Shown: positions 1-8,025, counted from the first letter of the stretch. The stretch is 32,120 nt of DNA from Mycolicibacterium moriokaense (GCF_003201655.1 NZ_QJJU01000039.1:8523-40642), one strand, 5' to 3'. Notes: generated by a model from the letters alone, not told the origin. Program-made: numbers and translations.

Positions 1-1
1 C

Positions 2-175
2 TTTCAAGCAAGCGCGCCTCGCTATTTGAGTGGGGGTACAACTTTGCGACCAGATTTCCCTGAGTTGGTCGCGCGAGAGTGCTGCGAACTAGCCCATTCG
101 ATCGCTGACGGTGCGGTGCAGTTCAAGCAACGGCTCTACAGTTTCGGGAGGACGTCGGCCGAAGCCGCATTCAGT
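2..175. repeat. Left copy of a 174-bp direct repeat (target duplication)
   Basis: This segment is identical, base for base, to 4041-4214. It ends exactly where the left IS terminus begins (176), and the other copy starts exactly after the right IS terminus (4040). It contains the last 28 codons and stop of the MetE-like gene plus downstream sequence. IS1634-family elements are known for unusually long and variable target duplications, so this is best read as the target-site duplication of the composite element 176-4040. Base 1 differs from base 4040, as expected if the repeat stops here, but only one base is visible on that side. Confidence 0.85.
89..175 (-). pseudogene. 3' end remnant of the MetE-like gene
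   Basis: The minus strand here encodes the same C-terminal 28 residues and stop as the complete MetE-like gene at 4128-5162, but it is cut off by the IS end at 176. It is a by-product of the target duplication rather than an independently decayed gene. The identity to the intact copy is complete, which implies a recent event. Confidence 0.85.
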
Positions 176-313
176 CCCGAGTTGGCTCAAATTAGTGCAC
201 ACCGTCCGTACGGACTCTGATCAGGGCGGCGGTGAGGGTCTGGTTGCCTGCCTGGATTTTCACGGTGCGGTAGCGGCGGGCGGTGCGGACGAATTTCTTG
301 ATGCTCCAACCGC
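176..313. mobile_element. Truncated IS remnant (left end, tnp 3' end)
   Basis: This 138-bp stretch aligns with 2401-2577, the left end of the complete IS, including the terminal CCCGAGTTGGCTCAAA and the tail of the transposase reading frame. It has point differences, a one-base gap and an internal deletion of roughly 30-40 bp. Homology stops near 313. It is more diverged from the full copy than the flanking 174-bp repeats are from each other, so the remnant was already decayed when the composite unit moved. Confidence 0.85.
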
Positions 314-504
314 CTTTCACGCCCGGGCGGCACGGGACACGGTCATCCGCTTCGATGGCGGCGGACCGCACTCTTGCTGCTCGACAAGGGGAATAGCTCG
401 ACTAGGGAAATAGATAGTCACGACTCGTTCTAGAGAGAGCCAGCGGGCTGGCCACCTCCGCAGTGCTCTGTGAACCGGTTGCAGTTGCCGTTGGCCGACA
501 CGCC
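314..504. other. Spacer between IS remnant and esterase gene
   Basis: No gene is recognised in these 191 bases. The segment lies inside the composite element, downstream of the esterase stop, and is presumably leftover sequence from the donor site. Confidence 0.4.
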
Positions 505-2337
505 CTACATTGATGGCATTGACGGCGTCGGCAGTAGGCCGAGCTCACGATAGATGTCGCGGCGCACCAGCGGCGCGGCGGAGTTGACGGGCAGGCCCGC
601 GAGAGCCCAGTCGTGATACTGCCCCCGGCCCACCACCAGCGAGATCGGCGCCCCGATGTCCACCGCGCGCTGATAGAGCTGCAGGTTGGCGGGCAGCAAA
701 ATCTCCTCTGTCCCGACATACATCGTGGTCGGTGGCATTGCCTGCAGGACCGCGGTCTCCATGCGCAACGGGCTTATCCTCGGATCCCCATTGACGATGC
801 CGTCAAAGGTGTGGAAGCGAGAAAAGTAATCGACGGTGACCTTGTTGAAGAACGGGTCGTCGATGCCCGCGCCGGTATTCTCTGTCGAATAGTCGGCTTG
901 GCCAGACAACAGGACCATGCTCGCTGGCACGTCTTCACCGGCCAGGATCAGGTCCCGGACCGCGGCAAACGCGTAGGTGGCTCCCTCCGAGTCGGCGTAG
1001 ACGTGGACATTCTGGGCACCGCGATCGTCGATCACATGCGAGATGTAATCCGCCATCCCGGGCGTGACGTTGAGCAAGGAACCCGCCTCGGTCGTCGCCA
1101 GCGGGTACAACGGCACGAGCACCGTCGCCCCGGTGTCACGTGCCATCTGGGTGTAGTCGATCCAGTGCAACACATTCGGTTGGTAGATCGCCCCGCCACC
1201 GTGGATCGCGATCACGGTGGCGCCGGTCGGATTGGGCGGTTCGAATTCCCACACCTTCCAGGCGTTTCCCGGCGAGACCTCGAACTCGGTCTGACGTGCG
1301 TTCAATCCCAGTGTCAGGAAGAACGGAGGATCTTCGCTGGTGATCAGCTGCGAGAGGACGGCGACGTAGGGGATCCCGAAGAAGCCGGTGATGTCGCGCA
1401 CCAGGCGCAGGGCCGCGACCGTCAACTGGTCGATGATCGTCGGTGGCGGTGTGTAGGTCAGCGAATTCTTGACCGCCTGCGCCTGAAGTCCTGCGACTGG
1501 GGTGTTGGTAACCGATGTCTGGGTCGTCGTCTGCACGGCAGCTGGAACATCTGCCACCGATGCCGGGGTCTGTGCAGTCTCGAACTCGCGTCGCGCGAAC
1601 GCCAACAGCGACCACACGGCCGGCGCGCCGGGAGGCGTTGCGGGCGCGTTGCCAGTAGCCAGGGGATGGAGCAAACCGCCGAGCAAATTCGACACCAGAC
1701 CGGTTATCACCTCGGCAGGCTCGGCGGGGACGGCCGCAGCGGGGGCCTGCGACGAATTCGTCCTCTGCACGGTAGTTTCCGCCGCCGAAACGCTTGCGAG
1801 GGAAACATCGCTGATCGTCGCCGTCAGCGGTGCCGTTGCAACGCTGGGCATGTGTGCCGTCGGCGCGGTGAGTTCAGCGGAATCAACTTTCGGCACAGCC
1901 GTCGACTCGCTCGCCGTAGCGGGCGAAGTGATTGCCGAGTTCCGCGTCGAAGGCGTCCCGATGTTGGTGTCGGAATGCGATTTGCCGCCGGGCTGAAGCA
2001 GGGACGCCGTCGCAGGAGAATCCGGCGAGGTCCGGTCCTTCGATGTCGTTGGCTCAGTATTGGAGGGGGCGGTCGACGGCGTGGAGCTGCTATGGGAATC
2101 GCCGGGACTCACGGCAGTGCTCGGAGCGTGCGACGTTGTCTGCGCGCCGGTGGATGTGCTGGTGGATGTCGAGGATCCCGACGGGGAGTTAGTCGACGCT
2201 GCGGTCGGCGAGTTAGTCGAGGTTCCCGACAAAGAATCAGACGACGAATCTGACGGTTCGGCTCGCGCGAGCCCATGCCCGGAAAGCACAGCCGCCCCGA
2301 CACCCAGCGTGATAATCAGACCAGCTAATCGACCCAT
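505..2337 (-). CDS. Secreted alpha/beta hydrolase (HSL-type esterase/lipase) with S/T-rich N-terminal region
   Basis: The 610-residue product starts at ATG 2337, preceded by AAGGAGG about 11 bases upstream. A signal peptide of about 26 residues ends in a GLARA-type site. About 180 residues of Ser/Thr/Pro/Ala-rich low-complexity sequence follow, then a linker with LLAFARREFE of the sort common in mycobacterial secreted proteins. The C-terminal half is an alpha/beta hydrolase of the hormone-sensitive-lipase type: HGGG oxyanion motif (AIHGGGAIYQ), nucleophile region YADSEGAT, and a late HDWAL that supplies the likely catalytic His. It probably hydrolyses esters or lipids outside the membrane; the substrate is unknown. 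It is the cargo of the composite transposon. The IS end (2401) lies only 63 bp upstream of the ATG, so the IS may provide or replace its promoter. Confidence 0.8.
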   Translation of the reverse strand: MGRLAGLIITLGVGAAVLSGHGLARAEPSDSSSDSLSGTSTNSPTAASTNSPSGSSTSTSTSTGAQTTSHAPSTAVSPGDSHSSSTPSTAPSNTEPTTSKDRTSPDSPATASLLQPGGKSHSDTNIGTPSTRNSAITSPATASESTAVPKVDSAELTAPTAHMPSVATAPLTATISDVSLASVSAAETTVQRTNSSQAPAAAVPAEPAEVITGLVSNLLGGLLHPLATGNAPATPPGAPAVWSLLAFARREFETAQTPASVADVPAAVQTTTQTSVTNTPVAGLQAQAVKNSLTYTPPPTIIDQLTVAALRLVRDITGFFGIPYVAVLSQLITSEDPPFFLTLGLNARQTEFEVSPGNAWKVWEFEPPNPTGATVIAIHGGGAIYQPNVLHWIDYTQMARDTGATVLVPLYPLATTEAGSLLNVTPGMADYISHVIDDRGAQNVHVYADSEGATYAFAAVRDLILAGEDVPASMVLLSGQADYSTENTGAGIDDPFFNKVTVDYFSRFHTFDGIVNGDPRISPLRMETAVLQAMPPTTMYVGTEEILLPANLQLYQRAVDIGAPISLVVGRGQYHDWALAGLPVNSAAPLVRRDIYRELGLLPTPSMPSM

Positions 2338-2400
2338 ACCTCGCACCGCCTCCTTGACGAGGAATGTCTCGCACGATAACAACCTCGACAGAAGAAACCA

Positions 2401-2420
2401 CCCGAGTTGGCTCAAAGTTA
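2401..2420. repeat. IS left terminal inverted repeat (IRL)
   Basis: It begins CCCGAGTTGGCTCAAAGTTA and pairs with the reverse complement of 4021-4040 at 15 of 20 positions. The same end occurs at 176 in the truncated IS copy. Confidence 0.8.
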
Positions 2421-3928
2421 GTGCAAACCGTGCGTGCGGATTCTGATCAGGGTGGCGCGGAGGTCGTCGGGTAGCGGGTCGGCGGCAGTGAGGGTCTGGC
2501 CGCCTGCCTGGATTTTCACGGTGCGGTAGCGGCGGGCGGTGCGGACGAATTTCTTGATGCTCCAACCGCTTTGGGTTTCGATGTGGTGGCTGACGGCCAT
2601 CGCGGCGACCACGATGCTCAGGTGGGCCTCTATGGATTCACGTAGGTGGTGGTAGATCGGTCGGGCCTGCAGATCGTGCTTGGACATCCGGAAAGACTTC
2701 TCGATATGCCAGAGCTGATGGTAGGCATCGATCACGAACGACGAGGACGCGCTGGTGAGGTTGGTGGTGTAGCCCTTCCAGCCGGCCAGAGCTCGGGTCT
2801 TGGCCTCCAGTGTGCGGTTGACCGACTTGGTGGCGCCGGACAGCTGGACGTAGCGGTTGCGCTTGACCGCGGCGTGCCCGTCAACGGCACGCTCGGCCTT
2901 GCGGATCTGCTCATCGATGCCGCGCAGCGTGCGCCGGGCCCGATCATGGCGGAATTGGTAGTAAATCACCCGGTCTGGGATCCCGCGCGTGTTCTCGGCG
3001 CTGGTGGCCGGCCCATGGCTGGGTCAGCATCAGCCCATCGGGGATCGCTTCATCGGGGTGGTTGTCGCGCCATTCGCGCACCACATCGGGCAGAAACGGG
3101 ATGCGGGTGCCCAGGATGAACGACAGCCCGGCGGCCTTGAGGGCCACCTGGTTGGCCTCGGAGACCATGCCCGCATCGGCGACCACGGTGACATCGGAGA
3201 GTTGGTGGGCCGTCTTGAAGGCGTTGATCACCGGCAGCATGGTGGCGGTCTCGGCCTTGTTGCCCTCGAAAGCCTGCACCGTCAGCGGGAACCCAGCGGC
3301 ATCAGTCAACAACCCGAGAGTGATCTGGGGTTCGAGGCGGCGCTCCTTGGAGAAACCGGGTTCGCGGAACCCGTCACCGGCATCGGTTTCGAAGTACAGC
3401 GTCGAGACGTCGAACAGGACCAGCGACGCCGGACCCAACCCGGCCCGGCGGGCGCTGGCGGCGGCCAAGGCTTGGCGCCACTGCGGTTGGGCATAGCTCG
3501 GCAGACGCCGCTTGACGGTGGCATACGACGCGGGTTCGACACCGACCTCCGAAAGCACCCGTTCGGCATCGATCTTGCTGCTGGGCTCGATGATCCGCGC
3601 CAGCACCAGATCACGAAATACGTTGTCACCCTTGGTAACTGACTCAAATCCCAAGATCCGATACGCCGCACACAGCGCGTCCCACAGATGCGTCATCCGG
3701 GTAGAGGTGATCGGCAACGGCTCCGACCCCGCCGGCGCGGTCACCCAGATCAAGCACGGCCTGGTTGGCCGCCAACCGCTCAGCGGCCGCAGCCTTCAGT
3801 CCGGCCAGTTCGGCCTCATCGTGGGCCGAGCCCAGGTGCTCGATGGAGCGTGACCCGCGCCGAGTGGACCAGACGATCTGCACCGCGGTCGCCCCGGAGG
3901 CGGTCTTCACGGCGCGCACATAGGCCAC
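2418..3928 (-). pseudogene. IS1634-family DDE transposase, frameshifted
   Basis: Three reading frames on the minus strand together give one transposase of about 500 residues: 3928 to about 3745 (MAYVRAVKTASGATAVQIV start), about 3745 to 3013, and about 3013 to 2418. The last part has the family's C-terminal signature (YHQLWHIEKSFRMSKHDL, then ARPIYH). The middle part has the DVSTLYFET and VVADAGMVSEAN stretches expected around catalytic acidic residues. Frame changes occur near 3745 (after VLDLG) and near 3013 (after QPW), where related transposases continue in one frame. No slippery sequence explains both, so I call it a pseudogene. Single-base sequencing errors cannot be excluded. Confidence 0.85.
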
Positions 3929-4020
3929 CCGGGCAGCCTACGACCCCGATTTAGTGCGCAAATCCGAGCCTAATCAACCAAGATATCGCAGGTCAGAGTC
4001 CTGTGGCCATCGTCATCCGG

Positions 4021-4040
4021 GAAATGTGAGCCAAGTCAGG
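4021..4040. repeat. IS right terminal inverted repeat (IRR)
   Basis: The reverse complement begins CCTGACTTGGCTCACATTTC, matching IRL over TTGGCTCA and most flanking bases. The next base, 4041, is the first base of the 174-bp direct repeat, which fixes the element boundary. Confidence 0.8.
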
Positions 4041-4214
4041 TTTCAAGCAAGCGCGCCTCGCTATTTGAGTGGGGGTACAACTTTGCGACCAGATTTCCCT
4101 GAGTTGGTCGCGCGAGAGTGCTGCGAACTAGCCCATTCGATCGCTGACGGTGCGGTGCAGTTCAAGCAACGGCTCTACAGTTTCGGGAGGACGTCGGCCG
4201 AAGCCGCATTCAGT
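4041..4214. repeat. Right copy of the 174-bp direct repeat (target duplication)
   Basis: It is identical to 2-175. It directly abuts the IS right end at 4040 and runs into the intact MetE-like gene, supplying its last 28 codons, its stop (4128-4130) and 87 bp of downstream sequence. Confidence 0.85.
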
Positions 4215-5162
4215 GGCGATACCAAAGTTGTCGGTGACTGAGCGTGCAGCACGCACGCGTTGCATCGTTCCCTCGACGCCATCGGTGGCGTGCACCAGTC
4301 CCAGGTACAACTCGGTGTTCGGGTCGAGCCGCAGCTGCGAGAGGGGAGCAAAATAATCTTTGTCGTTGCGGTCGCGGGGCACTGGTACATGTACGTAGGC
4401 CAATGGATGCGATAGGAAACGGGCAAACGCGTTGCTCATCTGGGTGACCGTGCCGAGGTCTTTGGGCTGCATAAAGTGCTCATGCTGGTAGTCGCCGTAG
4501 CACAAATGGACGCCGAATTCAGCCTGCGCCGGAACTGCTTGAGCGAACTTTTCCATTCGGTCGATGACACCTTGTTCTGGGTCGCCGCCATGAAAGGGCG
4601 GAAACAGTCGCTCCCAGTGTGCGAGTTCGAACACCAAATCGGTCTGGAGAGTCAATTCGTGCGCCGGTATCGCCGCGCCGATCTGCTCGACCTCTGCCAA
4701 CAACGCCCGCTCATAGGCAGGCTCCACAGCTGCTGAGGTCTCGGGGTCTGCGAAGATCGCGATACATGGGGTGAGGGCGAGCGGGAGGTTGACCTGAAAA
4801 CGTGTCTGGGCGGGAATGACGCCCTCATCCTTTAGGCGACGAAACACCTGATACGATTCGCTGGCCCACTGGGCATATCCAAACGGGCCGAATTGGATTT
4901 TGTCCGGATCAGCATTCTTGCGCAATCTGTATGAAGGTAGCTGAGGATATTTACCTCGCGCCGGTGATTCGTATTCAAGGTACTCGCGGGCCTGCCCGAC
5001 CACGGGGATGTGCCAGTCAATAAAAAAGCGGCGTTCGGCGATTTCTCCGTCCGGAAGCCGAGAAACACGATCACCCAGTGTCTGCGCAGCCAGCGTGAAC
5101 ACCTGCGCGACATCGGGAAGGGGAATGCTTCCACAGAGATGGACCGTTGTGGACGTCGACAT
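4128..5162 (-). CDS. MetE-like zinc methyltransferase family protein (UROD/MetE superfamily)
   Basis: The 344-residue product starts at ATG 5162 behind AGAGGAAG. It resembles the C-terminal catalytic half of cobalamin-independent methionine synthase. It keeps a zinc-ligand pattern His219-x-Cys221 (GVHLCYGD) and Cys319 (TECGFGRR), corresponding to the HxC...C ligands of MetE. The same pattern is used by epoxyalkane:coenzyme M transferases, so the acceptor thiol cannot be deduced. It has no N-terminal MetE domain. It lies downstream of the Rieske oxygenase on the same strand, separated by a relic gene. In this setting it could move a methyl or alkyl group to a thiol (inference). Its 3' end is the target of the composite transposon, yet the gene is intact thanks to the duplication. 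Confidence 0.7.
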   Translation of the reverse strand: MSTSTTVHLCGSIPLPDVAQVFTLAAQTLGDRVSRLPDGEIAERRFFIDWHIPVVGQAREYLEYESPARGKYPQLPSYRLRKNADPDKIQFGPFGYAQWASESYQVFRRLKDEGVIPAQTRFQVNLPLALTPCIAIFADPETSAAVEPAYERALLAEVEQIGAAIPAHELTLQTDLVFELAHWERLFPPFHGGDPEQGVIDRMEKFAQAVPAQAEFGVHLCYGDYQHEHFMQPKDLGTVTQMSNAFARFLSHPLAYVHVPVPRDRNDKDYFAPLSQLRLDPNTELYLGLVHATDGVEGTMQRVRAARSVTDNFGIATECGFGRRPPETVEPLLELHRTVSDRMG

Positions 5163-5235
5163 TCAATTACTTCCTCTCGCGTGATGAATTATTTAGGCGC
5201 TCATTGAAATTCGGGTAATGCCCGATGGACGTCGA

Positions 5236-5440
5236 TTAGGGTTGGTCGAGAATCGTGGTCAGTACTGACGTGAGAACCTGGGCCGGCACGCAGCCAGCTT
5301 CACCCTCTTCTCGTATTCGCACTCAGTCGTCGTGCAGGTCGATGTATTCGTCGCCGGGTCCAATCACGTGAGCTGTGATCGGCACGCCTAGCTTGTCGCC
5401 CGTCGTTTGTGCCGCCTTCACCCAGGGCCGTGCAGAGATC
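5236..5440 (-). pseudogene. C-terminal relic of an FAD-dependent aromatic monooxygenase
   Basis: The minus strand reads RPWVKAAQTTGDKLGVPIT, then AHVIGPGDEYIDLHDD, a TGA, and in the same frame VRIREEGEAGCV followed by a short tail ending at TAA (5236-5238). This resembles the C-terminal thioredoxin-like domain of PheA/MhpA-type flavin hydroxylases, where a Trp usually follows the DLHDD-like stretch (so TGG may have become TGA) and a VRPDxxVAWR segment follows GEAGCV but is missing here. The rest of the gene is gone. It fills most of the 336-bp gap between the MetE-like and Rieske genes and suggests that an aromatic hydroxylase once belonged to this cluster. Confidence 0.5.
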
Positions 5441-5498
5441 CCCGGTTAACAGGCTGAACTGGCCCTTGCCCAGTCCACGACGTCATGAGCGGTCAGTC

Positions 5499-6908
5499 CT
5501 ACTCACTCTCAAGAACCGGCGCTTCGGGCACGGGGTCTGCGCGTGATTCTGCTCGCCTGCCATCTCCTCGCGCACGCTTCTGGCTGTCTTGGCGCTCGCG
5601 GCGTTCGGCGCGCTCCTGGGCGTAGGCGTCCTTGAGCATGCGGCGAGCACGCGATACGCCGCGATCGGTGCCGATCAGGTGGTCTGTGCTCCAATTGGGG
5701 ATGACTCCTTGCGACTCCAGCATCGCACCGTCGCCGGCGACGACGCACATGGTGATGCTGCCAGGCCAGAGCGAAAACGGGGCGGCCGAAGCAGCGAACC
5801 AGGCCTTCCACCGCGCGCGACGCAGAAGTGAGCCGTTGCAGGGGAAGAACAACCAGTTCACGCACGTATCGATGTCCTGGGGGACGGTCCAGGTCACGAA
5901 CGGCTCGGGCGACGGCGCTGCTTCGGCAGGTACCAACGTCCAGTTCGGGAGATGCCACTCGATGTCGTCTACTTCGCTTCCGAATTTCCCTTGGGTTGGA
6001 TTCGCTGGTGTGGTGAGGCCCTTGAGGTAGACGTGCAAGCCACCAGATTCCAGCTCCTCCACCCCAACGTCGTCCCAGAGCCTTTGGTTGATGAACGAAG
6101 GGCATGTCCGGTGCAGGATGCTCGCGTGTGCAGGGTCGGTGTTGTTGTCGAATGTGCCGAGGTAGTTGACAGGGAACTTGAGGGTATGGACCCAGACGGC
6201 GTCGGCAAGAAGGAATTCTCGCGCGTGTGGGATCGAGTCGAGCACGGGCCGCGGCGTGCGCTCACCCATGTAGACCCAAATGACCCCGCCGACCTCCTCG
6301 GTGGGGTAGGAGCGCGCATTGACCTTGCCCACGGCGGGACTATCCGGGCCATCAACGAGCACGGCAACGCATTTCCCGTCGCCGTCCAGCGTCAGCCCGT
6401 GATAGCGACAGGTGATCGTGCCGGGTCGAAAGGCCCCGACCTGCCCCAAAGACAGCAGCGCCTTGCGATGCGGGCAGGCGCCCTGAAGTGCCCTCGCTCG
6501 TCCTGTTTCGTCACGGAAAAAGACGAGGTTCTCACCACACAGGGTGACCAGTTCGCTCTCGTTGTGACGCAACTTCTTGGAAATCAGCCCCGGATACCAG
6601 TACTCGCGCAGCCCCAGGAAGGGAATACGATCCTCGTTCGCCTTGACGTAATCCCACGGGACCTGGCCGAGGTTCGCCGGCTTGCCCGAGCTACCCAAGC
6701 GAGCCCGATTCCAGCGGTACAACCGCATGCCCGACGTCTTCAAAGGTTCAAGTCTCGGTCGATCGAACGCCTGCCCTACGCGCGGCAACCTCCCAAGCGT
6801 GGCGACGCCGACACGGCGCAGCTGATCGCGCGCAACGCCCGACATTCGGAGGAGTCCGCGTGGATCCGAGTCCCAGTCAAGCTCATCGATGGTCGACCGC
6901 TTCTTCAC
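5499..6908 (-). CDS. Rieske non-heme iron oxygenase, alpha subunit
   Basis: The 469-residue product starts at GTG 6908 with GGAAGGTGA just upstream. A Rieske [2Fe-2S] domain has Cys145-x-His147 (CPHR) and Cys167-x2-His170 (CRYHG). The catalytic domain has the mononuclear iron motif Asp258-Pro-Ala-His261-x4-His266 (TDPAHASILH). The layout matches the VanA / phenoxybenzoate / demethylase-like group rather than the ring-dihydroxylating alpha2beta2 enzymes, and no beta subunit is adjacent. The C-terminal 45 residues are charged and Arg/Glu-rich. The VanB-like reductase at 9035-10021 is a possible electron donor, shared with the P450. Operator-like palindrome S1 (7046-7061) lies 138 bp upstream. 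The substrate is unknown; O- or N-demethylation is plausible but inferred. Confidence 0.85.
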   Translation of the reverse strand: MKKRSTIDELDWDSDPRGLLRMSGVARDQLRRVGVATLGRLPRVGQAFDRPRLEPLKTSGMRLYRWNRARLGSSGKPANLGQVPWDYVKANEDRIPFLGLREYWYPGLISKKLRHNESELVTLCGENLVFFRDETGRARALQGACPHRKALLSLGQVGAFRPGTITCRYHGLTLDGDGKCVAVLVDGPDSPAVGKVNARSYPTEEVGGVIWVYMGERTPRPVLDSIPHAREFLLADAVWVHTLKFPVNYLGTFDNNTDPAHASILHRTCPSFINQRLWDDVGVEELESGGLHVYLKGLTTPANPTQGKFGSEVDDIEWHLPNWTLVPAEAAPSPEPFVTWTVPQDIDTCVNWLFFPCNGSLLRRARWKAWFAASAAPFSLWPGSITMCVVAGDGAMLESQGVIPNWSTDHLIGTDRGVSRARRMLKDAYAQERAERRERQDSQKRARGDGRRAESRADPVPEAPVLESE

Positions 6909-7045
6909 AGTGTCACCTTCCCGCTCGGCGTCGAGCCGTGCACCCGTCCTTGCGTGTTCTGCCAGATCGACACCGGCAAGCCCGCTGAACAGGACCGCGG
7001 CGAACCGCGTCGGGATCCCGCAGGCACCTGAACATTAGTCGTTAC

Positions 7046-7061
7046 TTGCTGGCGCACGCAA
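7046..7061. promoter_or_regulatory. Palindromic operator-like site S1, upstream of the Rieske gene
   Basis: The site reads TTGCTGGCGCACGCAA and matches the palindrome TTGCnTGCGCAnGCAA at 13 of the 14 fixed positions. It lies in the leader region of the Rieske oxygenase gene on the minus strand. Copies occur at 15036, 18878 and 28815, with a related pair at 11931/11958. Confidence 0.6.
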
Positions 7062-7368
7062 GACAATCTCACTCGATTCGGGGCATATGTACACATGACG
7101 CGCCGTTTGCGGCCGAATAGCGCGCCCCCGCCGGGGTTGCTTGCTTGGTTGCTATGGGGTTGTGGATGGCGTCGGGGCGATGGAGAACGCGGGTGGGGCT
7201 TTTGGCGCGCTTGTTGGAGGGATGAGATCCTGCGGGCGCACGCCAATTGGGATGTCGCTGTCCGCCACATGTGGTCCCGGCAGTCGGCGCGTTCGTCAAC
7301 CATGGCAACGATATTCAGCGAGGCCCCTGCAACAGCTAGGGCGGCCACGGTACGTGTCTTCGGCCCAG
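7062..7368. other. Intergenic region without a recognised gene
   Basis: About 300 bases between site S1 and the MBL stop. Short open frames exist on both strands but none resembles a known protein or has a convincing ribosome binding site. It holds an AC-poor stretch with TTGCTTGCTTGG near 7137 that is only a partial look-alike of the S-site. Confidence 0.4.
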
Positions 7369-8025
7369 TCAGTATCCTCGAGCGATCCACTCCTCGAGGA
7401 AGGGGGCTTCGGCCCCTATCGTCGTCGAGTTGCCGTGCCCGGTGTAGACAGCGGTATGCGGCGGTAGCGAGAGTATGCTGTCCCGAACGGATTCGATGAT
7501 GGTGGGAAAGTCCGAATACGATCGGCCGGTGGCCCCAGGCCCGCCCGAAAATAGCGTGTCACCCGAGAACAGTGCCGCAGCTTCGGGAATGTGTACACAC
7601 ACCGAACCGGGCGAGTGGCCGGGCGTGTGAATCACATGAAGCTCGGCGCCCGCGACACCGATGCGGTGGTGCTCGTTGAGCGGGAAGAACCTGACCTCGG
7701 AATTGACGGCGTTCCAGAGCATTTCATCGGCCGGATGAAGGAGTACAGGTGCGTGCAGCGCTAGCGCTAACTCTGCGGCGACGTTGATGTGGTCGTTATG
7801 TCCGTGTGTGCACAGCACGGCGATCACATCACGGCTCCCGACGGCATCGGCGATCGCGAGAGCGTCGTGCGCGGCATCGATGATCACGACCGCGTCCTGA
7901 TCGCCGATCAGCCAGATGTTGTTGTCGACCTCCCATGACCCGCCGTCGAGTTCAAACGTGCCCGATGTGACCACCCGTTGGACGCGAAAGCTTCCGGATT
8001 CGACCACCATCGTCGAGGCGCTCAC
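7369..8025 (-). CDS. MBL-fold metallohydrolase (partner of mycothiol formaldehyde dehydrogenase, Rv2260-like)
   Basis: The 218-residue product has metallo-beta-lactamase motifs: His74-x-His76-x-Asp78-His79 (THGHNDH), HTPGHSPGSV, SGDTLF and TGHG. It is close to the usual size of glyoxalase-II-like hydrolases. Its ATG (8025) overlaps the stop of the mscR relic by four bases (ATGA), so the two were translationally coupled. In mycobacteria an MBL gene sits beside mscR (Rv2259/Rv2260). The proposed role there is hydrolysis of the S-formylmycothiol product to formate plus mycothiol, which is inferred from context and not proved. This gene appears intact although its partner is broken. Confidence 0.8.
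   Translation of the reverse strand: MSASTMVVESGSFRVQRVVTSGTFELDGGSWEVDNNIWLIGDQDAVVIIDAAHDALAIADAVGSRDVIAVLCTHGHNDHINVAAELALALHAPVLLHPADEMLWNAVNSEVRFFPLNEHHRIGVAGAELHVIHTPGHSPGSVCVHIPEAAALFSGDTLFSGGPGATGRSYSDFPTIIESVRDSILSLPPHTAVYTGHGNSTTIGAEAPFLEEWIARGY

Larger units (their letters stand above)
176..4040. mobile_element. Composite IS1634/IS1549-type transposon carrying an esterase gene
   Basis: The outer left end (176, CCCGAGTTGGCTCAAA) belongs to a truncated IS copy, and the outer right end (4040) is the right inverted repeat of a full-length IS copy in the same orientation. Between them lies a secreted esterase gene. The pair of outer ends, and not the ends of the inner IS (2401), is flanked by the perfect 174-bp repeat, so the 3865-bp unit appears to have moved as one piece. 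The internal transposase is frameshifted, so transposase was probably supplied in trans by another copy (inference). Confidence 0.75.
2401..4040 (-). mobile_element. Full-length IS1634-family (IS1549-like) insertion sequence, inactive
   Basis: The element is about 1.64 kb. Its termini are imperfect inverted repeats: 2401-2420 and the reverse complement of 4021-4040 match at 15 of 20 positions around the shared TTGGCTCA. One transposase gene fills the interior on the minus strand but is frameshifted twice. The left flank is the esterase upstream region and the right flank is the 174-bp repeat, so this copy alone is not bracketed by a target duplication. Confidence 0.85.

Noticed and set aside
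613..2253. Long plus-strand open frame of 546 codons opposite the esterase
   Set aside because: Its product is Arg/Gly-rich and without family resemblance. The minus strand carries a clear signal peptide, ribosome binding site and hydrolase motifs.
1980..2270. Tandem DNA repeat in the esterase N-terminal region
   Set aside because: The Ser/Thr-rich coding sequence gives a repetitive look, but no exact repeat unit is maintained; it is protein low complexity.
2401..4040. Simple single-IS insertion beside the MetE-like gene
   Set aside because: The left flank of this IS (before 2401) does not match its right flank. The matching 174-bp repeat is instead next to the truncated IS end at 176, favouring movement of the whole composite unit.
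4128..5162. Calling the MetE-like gene an epoxyalkane:coenzyme M transferase (etnE/xecA)
   Set aside because: The zinc-ligand pattern is shared by the whole superfamily. No alkene monooxygenase or CoM biosynthesis genes are in the window.
7130..7150. Extra S-site at TTGCTTGCTTGG
   Set aside because: Only a partial half-site, with no dyad partner and no gene starting nearby in a suitable direction.
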